Made by a program: the position numbers and the translations under genes
The notes under the pieces: model-generated
What the model saw: the letters and a program-made list of their open reading frames with translations, nothing else
Told to the model about the DNA's origin: nothing
Databases searched by the model: none
Assembly: GCF_016598615.1 (NCBI RefSeq)
Contig: NZ_CP066831.1
Span: forward strand, 2,418,001 to 2,482,000
Length of the DNA: 64,000 nt
DNA from: Streptomyces liliifuscus
GTDB taxonomy: Bacteria > Actinomycetota > Actinomycetes > Streptomycetales > Streptomycetaceae
Direction: 5' to 3'
Shown here: positions 24,006-31,642 of the stretch, piece by piece
Position numbering within the stretch: position 1 is the stretch's first letter
How the letters are laid out: every line of letters begins with the position of its first letter

Positions 24006-25696
24006 GACTCTCCTTCGACAGGGCGTACGGGGCCGGGGGCGGCGGGGTCGTCGGGGTCGGGAGCGGCTGGCTCGTCGGGGCCGGGGCCCACGGATTCGGC
24101 GGGGCCGCGCGAGGCCGGGCTGCCCGGGGCCGCGTCTGCCGGGCGGGCGGAATCACCGCCCGCCGGGCGAACGGCTGCTGGGCCCCCGGGACGGCCGGGA
24201 GCCGGAGCGCCGGGGGCGTCGGGATCCCGGCCCGCGAGGGCGTCGGGATCCGGGGCCGGGCGGTTGCCCGGGTCACGCACCGCGGAGGCCTCGGCCCTGG
24301 GCACCCGTGCCGCACCGGATCCACCGGATCCACCGGCCCCGGAGTCCGCCGGGCGCCCGTCCCCGCCCGCGGCGGGCGCCCGCTGCTCCGGGCCGCCCGC
24401 CACCCGCGCCAGCTCCGGCGAGGCGGACTCCAGCGGTACCGACCAGGAGCGGACCAGGCCCAACTGGACGCCCTGGCGCGGGAGTACGGCGTCCAGGAGC
24501 CAGTCGGCGGCGACCCGGACACGATTTCCGGGCATCGCGGCGAGGTGATAGCCGCGGGCGACGACTCCGGCGAGCGGCCCGGACAGCGGGATGCCGAGCG
24601 GGTTGGCGGCGGCCTTCACCCCACCGAGGTCGACGACGAAGCCCAGGTCGCGGTGCCGGTAGGCACGCCGGGTGCCGACACCGAACGAGGCGGCGACGTT
24701 GTGGCCGGCGACCTTGCCGTGCCGCCAGGCGTGCTGCGCGGTCATCGCCGTGTACTCGCCGGGCTTCTCCAGATCGGGCACGGCGGCCGCGTCACCGCAG
24801 GCGAACACCTCGGGATGGCCCGGCACCTGGAGGTACGGGTCGACGAGCAGCCGGCCGCGCTCCATCGGCCGCCCGACCCCTGCCACCAGCGGATCGGGGC
24901 GCACCCCCACGCACCACACAAGGGTCCTGGTGTCGACGAACTCCCCGTCGCTCAGCCGGACTCCGGTCGAGGTGGCCTCCTCGACGGACGTCCCGGTGCG
25001 TACGTCGACACCGCGCTCGCGCAGCACCCGGTCGGCGGTGGTCGACAGCCGTTCGTCGAGTTCGGGCAGCACCCGCGGGGCGATGTCGAGCAGCAGCCAT
25101 CGCGGCCGCATCCCCTCCCTGAGCGGCTGTTTGCGCACCAGCTGGTCGGTGAACAGCTGTCCCTGTGCGGCGACTTCGGTGCCGGTGTAGCCCGCGCCGA
25201 CCACCACGAAGGTGCAGCGCGAGGAACAGTTCTTGAAGTCGTCCGCGGCGGCGGCGAGTTCGATCTGCCGGGTCACGTGGTCACGCAGGTACAGGGCCTC
25301 GGGCAGTCCGCGGAAGCCGTGCGCGTGCTCGGCGACACCGGGCACGGGCAGCAGTTTGTTGACACTGCCGACGGCCAGGACGAGCCGGTCGTAGGACAGG
25401 GTGCCGCCGTCGCCCTCGGGGTCGGTGTAGTGCACGGTCCGCGCTTCGAGGTCGATGCCGTCGGCCTCGCCCAGCACCAGCCGTACGCGCGGCAGGGTGC
25501 CCGTCAGCGAGACGGTGACGCGGCGCGGCTCCAGGACACCGGCGGCGACCTGGGGCAGCAGGGGAAGGTAGAGGAAGTAGTCCGTGGGGTTCAGCAGGAC
25601 GATGTCGGCCTTGTCCCGGGTCAGCCGGGACAGCGTGCGCGCCGTCTGGTACCCGGCGAATCCTGCTCCGACGATCACGACACGAGGTCGGCTCAT
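24002..25696 (-). CDS. Type II NADH dehydrogenase-like FAD oxidoreductase with long disordered tail
   Basis: A 564-residue flavoprotein. FAD-binding GAGFAGYQTA at the N-terminus, FLYLPLLPQVAAG typical of Ndh-2, a second dinucleotide site VVGAGYTGTEVA near 170, and ACGDAAAVPDL near 300. The catalytic region ends at about residue 430. The last 130 residues are Pro/Ala/Gly/Asp-rich with no predicted structure, unusual for the family. The enzyme would pass electrons from NADH to quinone at the membrane face. It is translationally coupled to transketolase, linking redox and pentose phosphate flux. Confidence 0.9.
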   Translation of the reverse strand: MSRPRVVIVGAGFAGYQTARTLSRLTRDKADIVLLNPTDYFLYLPLLPQVAAGVLEPRRVTVSLTGTLPRVRLVLGEADGIDLEARTVHYTDPEGDGGTLSYDRLVLAVGSVNKLLPVPGVAEHAHGFRGLPEALYLRDHVTRQIELAAAADDFKNCSSRCTFVVVGAGYTGTEVAAQGQLFTDQLVRKQPLREGMRPRWLLLDIAPRVLPELDERLSTTADRVLRERGVDVRTGTSVEEATSTGVRLSDGEFVDTRTLVWCVGVRPDPLVAGVGRPMERGRLLVDPYLQVPGHPEVFACGDAAAVPDLEKPGEYTAMTAQHAWRHGKVAGHNVAASFGVGTRRAYRHRDLGFVVDLGGVKAAANPLGIPLSGPLAGVVARGYHLAAMPGNRVRVAADWLLDAVLPRQGVQLGLVRSWSVPLESASPELARVAGGPEQRAPAAGGDGRPADSGAGGSGGSGAARVPRAEASAVRDPGNRPAPDPDALAGRDPDAPGAPAPGRPGGPAAVRPAGGDSARPADAAPGSPASRGPAESVGPGPDEPAAPDPDDPAAPGPVRPVEGES

Positions 25697-25899
25697 GGGG
25701 CGCCTCCGGCGGAGTCATCCTTCGGGGCCTTCCGCGTCCCCCCGGCCGGGACGCCCAAACGTCGCTTTCCCCGCGCGAGGGCGTTTCGTGCCGGGCGCCG
25801 GGCACACCGGAAAAACCGGCGGGACCGGTTCGGGCGCGGTTCCGGCCGTGCGGATCCGCGGACGGTGTCTCCTCCCCCGATTGTCCGGGGCGCGGCCCC

Positions 25900-26436
25900 T
25901 CACCGCATCCCACGCGACGGAGACGCACCGGTCCGGTACGCCTCCGTGGCTTCACCGGGCCGGGTGATGCGGTCCCCCGGGATCCGTCGCACCTGGCAAC
26001 GGGGTCGCACCCGCACCGGAGGGGCCGGGCGCCCGCTCACGCCGCCGGGGGCGACGGGCGGAACCGGCGGGGCGGAGGGCCCGGCGAGCCCGCCGGGCGG
26101 CGTTCCGGGAGCCGTACCGCCGGCGACCCTCGCCGCCTGCCCCGCAGCCGTCTGTCCCTCGGCGGGCTGCGTCGGCGCGGCCGGGGTGCCGTCGGCCTCG
26201 CCGCGTTGCGCAGCGCGTAGGCCGCGGCTCCGGAGGCGGCGTACAGCGCGGCCGTGCGGCACTGCTTGACGGTCTGCTCCCTCAGTTCCCCGCGTAAGGC
26301 GTCGCGGGCCGCCCGTGCCAGTTCGTCGACCAGGCGTTTGTCCAGACGTTCGGTGTGATCGGTGTGTTCGACCGGCAGGGCCCCGGCCCGCGCCCCGGGA
26401 TCCGGGCGAAACGATCTCGTCCCCGGCCGGCCCCAA
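25900..26436 (-). pseudogene. Frameshifted small membrane-associated or holin-like protein gene
   Basis: In one minus-strand frame, roughly 26200-26370, a convincing protein segment reads ERLDKRLVDELARAARDALR, then ELREQTVKQCRTAALYAASG, similar to the start of Streptomyces phage-holin-family or Asp23-like small proteins. It has no start codon in frame. An adjacent frame continues downstream with a Pro/Ala/Gly-rich sequence to 25900, and another covers the upstream start (TTG 26436). The pieces fit together only with two frameshifts, so it is a decayed gene or contains sequencing errors. The rest of the 25697-26450 spacer shows nothing else. Confidence 0.4.
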
Positions 26437-26450
26437 CTAGGCTCGTCCGC

Positions 26451-26804
26451 ATGGACATTCTGGGAGCCACGCTGCGCATCTGCGTCGACGACCTGGAGAC
26501 TGCGGTCCCCTTCTACGAGAAGCTGGCGGGCGGACCGGCGCTCCGCTTCGAGCGCGGCGGGGTCTCCGTCGCCGCCGTCGGCTGCTTCCTGTTGATGAGC
26601 GGGCCGGAGTCGGAGTTGGAGGTGCTCCGCAAGGTCTCGGCGACCATCGCAGTGACGGACGTCGACGAAGCCCACCGGGTGCTCACCGACTCGGGGGCCC
26701 ACGTCGTGGCGGGCCCGGTGGCGACACCGGGAGGCCGCAACCTGATCGCGATGCACCCGGACGGCTATGTGTACGAGTACGTGGACCGCCGCGCGGCCGA
26801 GTAG
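26451..26804 (+). CDS. VOC-superfamily (glyoxalase/bleomycin-resistance fold) protein
   Basis: A 117-residue single-module VOC protein. MDILGATLRICVDDLETAVP forms the first strand-helix, GCFLLMSGPESELEVL the middle, and AMHPDGYVYEYVDR carries the final metal-ligand Glu. Two such modules pair to form metal-dependent isomerases, dioxygenases or resistance proteins; no substrate can be inferred. ATG 26451 is the conserved start. It converges with the DUF5107 gene, whose stop is 24 bp away. Confidence 0.88.
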   Translation: MDILGATLRICVDDLETAVPFYEKLAGGPALRFERGGVSVAAVGCFLLMSGPESELEVLRKVSATIAVTDVDEAHRVLTDSGAHVVAGPVATPGGRNLIAMHPDGYVYEYVDRRAAE

Positions 26805-26827
26805 GCCACCCGGCGCCCACGCCCGCG

Positions 26828-28813
26828 TCATCCCGCGCCGTCGGTGCCGGGCGGCCGCATCCGGAAGTCGTAGCGCTCCGGCAGGGGTTCGTCGGCGAGA
26901 CGGGACCACGCCGCTCCGATCGCCTCGGCGCCCTCACGCAGGTCGGCCACCTCGAAGCCCGCGTCGAAGACGGCGCGTGCCGCTGCCCTGTCGCCCTCGG
27001 CGAGCAGCAACTCCGCCTCGATCAGCCGGAACCGGCCGCGTTCGCGGGTCGCCGGGCGCAGCCGTTCCCACACGGAGCGCGCGTCCGCCGTCCGTCGCAC
27101 GGCGAGGAGCGCGGCGATCGCCTCCCGTCCGAGCGCGGCCGTGGCGGCCGTCCAGGCCTCCCCGTCGTCGCGCCGCTCCCGGCAGAGGTCGTCGAAGGCC
27201 TCCGCGTACCGGTCGGCGGCCCGTTCCCGGTTGCCCGCGTCCTGGTCGGCGACGGCTAGGCAGCGCAGCAACGGCCAGAGGGACGGGGCGAGTTCCAGTG
27301 CCCGCTCCCAGCTGCGCACGGCCTGTGCCCGGTCGTCGGCGTGCCACTGGGCGACACCCAGGTGGTACTCGGTGAGCGGCTTCGCGGGTGCCGTCTCCAG
27401 CATGTCCCGCCAGTGCCGGGCGACGAGCGTCTCCCCTGGCGGTGTCACCCGGCGGGGCTCCGGGAAGGCCCCGGACCGGAGCAGCTCCGCCCAGGGCGCC
27501 TGCGCGTCCCCGAGCGTGTCCTCCTCGAACGGCGTGCCGGGCAACTTGAGCGTGCCGCGCAGGACTTCGAGCGCGCCCCAGCCGGATCCGACGGCCAGCA
27601 CCTCACCGGGTTCGGTGTCGGCGGACGCCCGCCAGTCCTCGTACGCCGTCTCGAACTCCCGACGTGGCAGGACCTGTTGGAGCCGTTCCTCGACTCCGGC
27701 GCGTGCCGCGGCCCAGTCGGTGACGTGCACGGTGTCCGCGTCGGCCGTCAGCGGCCCGTACGCCTCCAGCCAGGCCACCTCGCTCTCGGCGTCGAGGCGG
27801 AGGTGCTCCAGCTGGGTGCGGGCGAGCCCGGCCTGGATCTCGCAGTAGCCGCCGGTGCCGGGCTCGGTGAGCCACTCCTGCCAGCGCCGCCCGCCGGTGC
27901 CCGACCCCCACACGAAGAGCTTGCGTCCGCGGAGCGCGTCGGTGGACGTCTGCACGAGCCCCTGTCCCGTCTCGTCCAGGGCGGCGATCCAGCGCCGCTG
28001 TCCGTCGGGCACCTCGTAGAAGTAGTCGGCCGGGTACTCGCCGCGCAGGGGATACGTCCGGTCGGCGCCCTCGCACACCGGAACCGGCACCCGGCGCAGC
28101 CGGCGCTCGTACCCGAAGTGCCAGGCCTCCTCGGCGGGCGCGAGCACTCTGCGCTCCTCGGGGACCGCGGTGTTGGACCACCAGTACAGCGGCGCGGCCT
28201 TCTCGTGCGGATTGCGGACGCGTACGCCTACGTACAGGAAGTCGGAGCCCTCGGGCAGCCAGAGGTCGACCTGGAACGGCAGGTCGCGCAGCCGTTCCCA
28301 CTCCCACAGGCGCAGCATCTCGCCGCCGTCGGGCGCGGTGACGCGGGCCGCGTGCAGGGGTGCGCAGGCGAGGGTCGAGTGTCCGGTGGCGCCGATGTTC
28401 CATTCGATGCCGCCGGAGAACCAGGCGCCGTTGAGCGCGAAGTCGGCGGGCTGCAACACCGGGTTGCGGTAGAGGAGTTCACGGTCGGACGGCTTGTGGA
28501 AGAGGGACACGACACGGCCGCCGTAGCCGGGCAGCACGGTCGCGCGCAGCCGGTCGTTCTCGATGACGAGCGCCTCGACCTCGCGGGGCTCCCGCGTTCT
28601 CCCGTATCCGTCGCGGACGCGTTCGGGCAGGAGGCTGCGCAGCGGTTCGTAGCCGATCTGGCGGGCCATGTCGCGGGGCAGGCCCTCGCGTTCCCGCTCG
28701 TCCACGTGGTGCGTCTCGTCGAGCGGACGCAGTGGAGGGAGTGGGTTGCTGGGGCCCAGCTCCGCGACCGGCAGCGTCAGTACGTCACGTCGGATGGTCG
28801 TCACGTCGACCAT
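26828..28813 (-). CDS. DUF5107 / TPR protein (probable carbohydrate-active or glycan-recognising)
   Basis: A 661-residue soluble protein. Residues 50-370 match DUF5107: VLPGYGGRVVSLFHKPSDRE, WFSGGIEWNIGATGHS, YWWSNTAVPEE, FVWGSGTGGRRWQEWL, EIQAGLARTQ. This beta-sandwich is related to galactose-mutarotase-like domains and is often found in glycoside hydrolase contexts. The C-terminal 250 residues are TPR-like helices (EYHLGVAQWHADDRAQAVRS and following). I chose ATG 28813 (MVDVTTIRR), preferred over the GTG at 28867. Its neighbours do not point to a pathway. Confidence 0.85.
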   Translation of the reverse strand: MVDVTTIRRDVLTLPVAELGPSNPLPPLRPLDETHHVDEREREGLPRDMARQIGYEPLRSLLPERVRDGYGRTREPREVEALVIENDRLRATVLPGYGGRVVSLFHKPSDRELLYRNPVLQPADFALNGAWFSGGIEWNIGATGHSTLACAPLHAARVTAPDGGEMLRLWEWERLRDLPFQVDLWLPEGSDFLYVGVRVRNPHEKAAPLYWWSNTAVPEERRVLAPAEEAWHFGYERRLRRVPVPVCEGADRTYPLRGEYPADYFYEVPDGQRRWIAALDETGQGLVQTSTDALRGRKLFVWGSGTGGRRWQEWLTEPGTGGYCEIQAGLARTQLEHLRLDAESEVAWLEAYGPLTADADTVHVTDWAAARAGVEERLQQVLPRREFETAYEDWRASADTEPGEVLAVGSGWGALEVLRGTLKLPGTPFEEDTLGDAQAPWAELLRSGAFPEPRRVTPPGETLVARHWRDMLETAPAKPLTEYHLGVAQWHADDRAQAVRSWERALELAPSLWPLLRCLAVADQDAGNRERAADRYAEAFDDLCRERRDDGEAWTAATAALGREAIAALLAVRRTADARSVWERLRPATRERGRFRLIEAELLLAEGDRAAARAVFDAGFEVADLREGAEAIGAAWSRLADEPLPERYDFRMRPPGTDGAG

Positions 28814-28853
28814 GGAACAGCGTGGACGGCGAGCCGACCAGGGGCACTCCCGG

Positions 28854-29762
28854 TCAGGATTGCGCAAAGGCCGCGACGACGATGTCGGCGAGCAGGGCGC
28901 CGGCGGTGCCGTCCGGGTCCAGGTCGGGGTCGTAGATGGTGACGTTGAAGCCGGCGCAGTGAGGGGAGTTCACCAACGGCCGCAGCAGCGCGGTCAGTTC
29001 GTCGGGCAGCAGTCCGCCGGGGTCGGGGCTGTCGACGGCGGGCATCACGGACGGGTCGAGCACATCGGCGTCGAGGTGCACCCAGAAGCCGTCCAGCTCC
29101 GGCACGTCGAAGGCCTGGGCGGTGGCCCGGGCCAGGGCGTCTGCGCCCCACTCGCGCACGTCGCCGACGGTCACCGTGGGGATCTTCAGTGCGGCGAGTT
29201 CGGCCCGGTCCTCCTCGAACTCGTCCCGGATACCGAAGAACCGCACGTCCTCGTCCCGCAGATAGGGCTTCAGCCCCTCCAGGTCCGTCAGGTCGTCCTG
29301 CCCGCGTCCGGTCGCCAGGGCCACCTCCTCGCCGCCCGCCGCGCCGACCCTCTCGGAGTTGCCCGGGTGCCGGAAGTCGTGGGAGGCGTCCACGGCCACG
29401 AGCCCGTACCGGCCGATCCGCCGCAGCGCGAGCGAGGCGCCGAGCTGGATGGAGCAGTCGCCGCCGAGGACGACGGGCAGCTCCCCGGCCCGTACGTGCC
29501 CTTCGACGCGGTCGGCGAGCCTGCGTGTGTAGGTGGCGATCGCGGCGGCGTTGAAGACACCGTCGCCCTCCTGCCAGTCGCCCCGGTCGTAGCGCGGCGG
29601 TACGACCACCCCGCCCTCCAGGGCGTGCAGCCGCTGCACGATCCGCTGCTCGCGCAGGGCGCCGGCGAGCTTGTAGCAGCCGGGGACGGTGCCCGGGGCC
29701 GGTGGGCGAAGGCCCAGGTTCGACGGGGCGTCCAGGACGACGAGATTCCGCATAGGACTCAT
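28854..29762 (-). CDS. Arginase/agmatinase-family protein with altered metal motifs
   Basis: A 302-residue ureohydrolase-fold protein. Motifs appear as GGDCSIQLG (canonical GGDHS), VAVDASHDF (canonical DAHxD) and HLDADVLDP (canonical DxDxxDP), then SPDPGGL. Two metal-ligand histidines are thus changed to Cys and Ser, while the aspartates remain. The GGDC form occurs in other actinobacterial homologues, but the DASHD form is unusual. It may still bind Mn2+ with other ligands or be inactive. ATG 29762 overlaps the preceding stop (ATGA), making an operon with the acetyltransferase. Confidence 0.88.
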   Translation of the reverse strand: MSPMRNLVVLDAPSNLGLRPPAPGTVPGCYKLAGALREQRIVQRLHALEGGVVVPPRYDRGDWQEGDGVFNAAAIATYTRRLADRVEGHVRAGELPVVLGGDCSIQLGASLALRRIGRYGLVAVDASHDFRHPGNSERVGAAGGEEVALATGRGQDDLTDLEGLKPYLRDEDVRFFGIRDEFEEDRAELAALKIPTVTVGDVREWGADALARATAQAFDVPELDGFWVHLDADVLDPSVMPAVDSPDPGGLLPDELTALLRPLVNSPHCAGFNVTIYDPDLDPDGTAGALLADIVVAAFAQS

Positions 29763-30304
29763 GTTCGAATCATATCGGCGGTGACGGCCCACCGTTCATG
29801 GTCCCGCCAGGCCCCGTCGATGAAGAGGAACTCCGGCGAGAAGCCCTCGAGTCGGAAGCCGCAGCGGCGGGCCAGCGCGATCGAGGCGGCGTTGTCCGGC
29901 TGGACGTTGATCTCCAGCCGGTGCAGTCCGAGGCCGCCGAACGCGTACCGCACCACCAGGTCGAGCCCCTCCCCCATCAGCCCGCGCCCGGCCGCGTGCG
30001 CGAAGGCCCCGTAGCCGAGCGCCCCGCACTGGAAGGCGCCCTCCACGATGTTGTTGATGTTGATGAACCCGGCGATCCCTCCGCCGTCCCTCTCGCAGAC
30101 CAGGAACCCGGCCTTCGTCGGATCCTCGATCAGCCGTCCCGCGTACGAGGCGTAGGAGGCCGCGTTGGCCGGCGGGAACAGCCAGGGCTGGTGCAGCGCC
30201 TTGCTCTCACGCGCCCGGGCGATGAACTCGGCGCCGTCCTCGTGGGTGTAGTGACGTATCCCCACGCGGGAGCCTTCGGCGAGGTATTCGGTAATGCCAT
30301 GCAT
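29759..30304 (-). CDS. GNAT-family N-acetyltransferase, RimJ/RimL-like
   Basis: A 181-residue acetyl-CoA-dependent transferase. Typical signs are GIRHYTHEDGAEFIARAR at the start, LGYGAFAHAAGRGLMGEGLD (acetyl-CoA-binding loop) and LHRLEINVQPDNAASIALAR, followed by CGFRLEGFSPEFLFIDGAWR. Members acetylate ribosomal protein N-termini or other amines. ATG 30304 begins MHGITEYL. Its stop overlaps the arginase-family start. The substrate is unknown. Confidence 0.92.
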   Translation of the reverse strand: MHGITEYLAEGSRVGIRHYTHEDGAEFIARARESKALHQPWLFPPANAASYASYAGRLIEDPTKAGFLVCERDGGGIAGFININNIVEGAFQCGALGYGAFAHAAGRGLMGEGLDLVVRYAFGGLGLHRLEINVQPDNAASIALARRCGFRLEGFSPEFLFIDGAWRDHERWAVTADMIRT

Positions 30305-30325
30305 CCCGTTACGGTACGCGGCCGG

Positions 30326-30571
30326 TCAGATTCGGCGCTTCATGAAATACGCCCCGCACAGCGCGCCGATCACCGCCGTGCCGAGGAGTGCCATCCACAG
30401 GGGCATGGTGACCTCGGGGATCAGCAGGCGGATCTTGGTGGCGCGGGTGTTCTCGAAGATGAAGATCAGCCCGAGCACGGCGAGCGCGATGACGGACACC
30501 CTCCCGGGCGTCATCAGGTTCCGTCCGCCTGCCTTGCCGCCGCCGCTGCTCTCCGAGGTCTTCGGGCTCAT
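30326..30571 (-). CDS. Small LapA-domain membrane protein
   Basis: An 81-residue protein with two hydrophobic helices (VSVIALAVLGLIFIFENT and MALLGTAVIGALCGAYFM) and a basic KRRI end, the arrangement of LapA/DUF1049 proteins, which have roles in lipopolysaccharide assembly in Gram-negatives and an unknown one in actinobacteria. I chose ATG 30571; longer starts extend into low-quality sequence. Confidence 0.85.
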   Translation of the reverse strand: MSPKTSESSGGGKAGGRNLMTPGRVSVIALAVLGLIFIFENTRATKIRLLIPEVTMPLWMALLGTAVIGALCGAYFMKRRI

Positions 30572-30718
30572 GCGACCAGGATGGGCCGGGGAGCGGGGGT
30601 CACGCGCGGTGAGAGGTGCCTCCGGGTGAGGCGTGGGGCCACTGGGGTGACGCGGGCGTACGGGCACGCGGCCGTGACCGGCGGCACGACCGCCACGGCC
30701 CGCACGGCCGTCACCGGC

Positions 30719-31642
30719 TCAGGCCAGCGCGGGCACGTCCAGCGTCAGCGTCCCCGCCCCGGCGTCCAGCTCCCCCGGCACCCCGAACGGGACCGTCAGC
30801 GCGCCCTCGCAGTGCCCGAAGCCGAACTCCTCGGCGATCGGCACCCCGAGCCCGCCGAGCCGGTCGAGGACGAGCGCCCTGATCCGGTCGTACGGGTCGC
30901 ACCGCTCCCAGGACCCGAGCAGGATCCCGGTGACGCCGTCGAGCCAGCCGGCGCGCAGCAGTTGGGTGAGGTAGCGGTCCAGGCGGTAGGTCTCCTCGCC
31001 GACGTCCTCCAGGCAGAGGAGTCCGCCGCGCGCCGAGGGCCGGGCGTGGGGTGTGCCGAGGTCGGCGGCGAGCAGGCTGAGGCAGCCGCCGAGGAGGACG
31101 CCCCTGGCGCGCCCCGGCACCAGCGCGCTTCCGGCCGAGGTGATGATCCGCACCGACTCCGGTTCGAAGAGAGTCGCCCGCAGATGCTCCTGAGCGCGGG
31201 CGTTCTTGACGAAGTCGACGCCCGCGGCCATCGGCCCGTGCAGTGTGACGAGCCCCAGCCGGGTCGCGAAGGCCTCGTGCAGGGCCGTGATGTCGCTGAA
31301 GCCGAGGAACACCTTGGGTCCTGCGGCCCGCAGCGCGTCCCAGTCGAGCAGCTCGGCCATGCGCTGCACGCCGTAGCCGCCGCGGGCGCACAGCACGGCG
31401 TCCACACTCGGGTCGCACCAGGCGGACTGGAGGTCGGCGGCCCGGTCGGCGTCGGTGCCCGCCAGATAGTCGAACGTGCCGTGCCGGTCGAGGACATGGG
31501 GTGCCACGACCGGGTCCAGGTCCCAGCCGCGCAGGATGTCGAGGCCCGCCTGCAGCCGCTCCTCGGGCACGGGACCGCTTGGCGCGACGACGGCGACACG
31601 GGCTCCGGGAACCAGCCGCCGCGGTCGCACCAGTCCCTTCAC
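30719..31642 (-). CDS. LD-carboxypeptidase (peptidase family S66)
   Basis: A 307-residue serine peptidase that removes D-Ala from muropeptide tetrapeptides in cell-wall recycling. The Ser nucleophile lies in FLGFSDITAL near residue 108, CLEDVGEE gives the Glu, and FGFGHCEGALTVP gives the His. The start has a PGARVAVVAPSGPV strand. GTG 31642 overlaps the stop of the S9 peptidase (GTGA). Four peptidase genes in a row suggest an operon for degrading peptides with D-residues. Confidence 0.9.
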   Translation of the reverse strand: MKGLVRPRRLVPGARVAVVAPSGPVPEERLQAGLDILRGWDLDPVVAPHVLDRHGTFDYLAGTDADRAADLQSAWCDPSVDAVLCARGGYGVQRMAELLDWDALRAAGPKVFLGFSDITALHEAFATRLGLVTLHGPMAAGVDFVKNARAQEHLRATLFEPESVRIITSAGSALVPGRARGVLLGGCLSLLAADLGTPHARPSARGGLLCLEDVGEETYRLDRYLTQLLRAGWLDGVTGILLGSWERCDPYDRIRALVLDRLGGLGVPIAEEFGFGHCEGALTVPFGVPGELDAGAGTLTLDVPALA

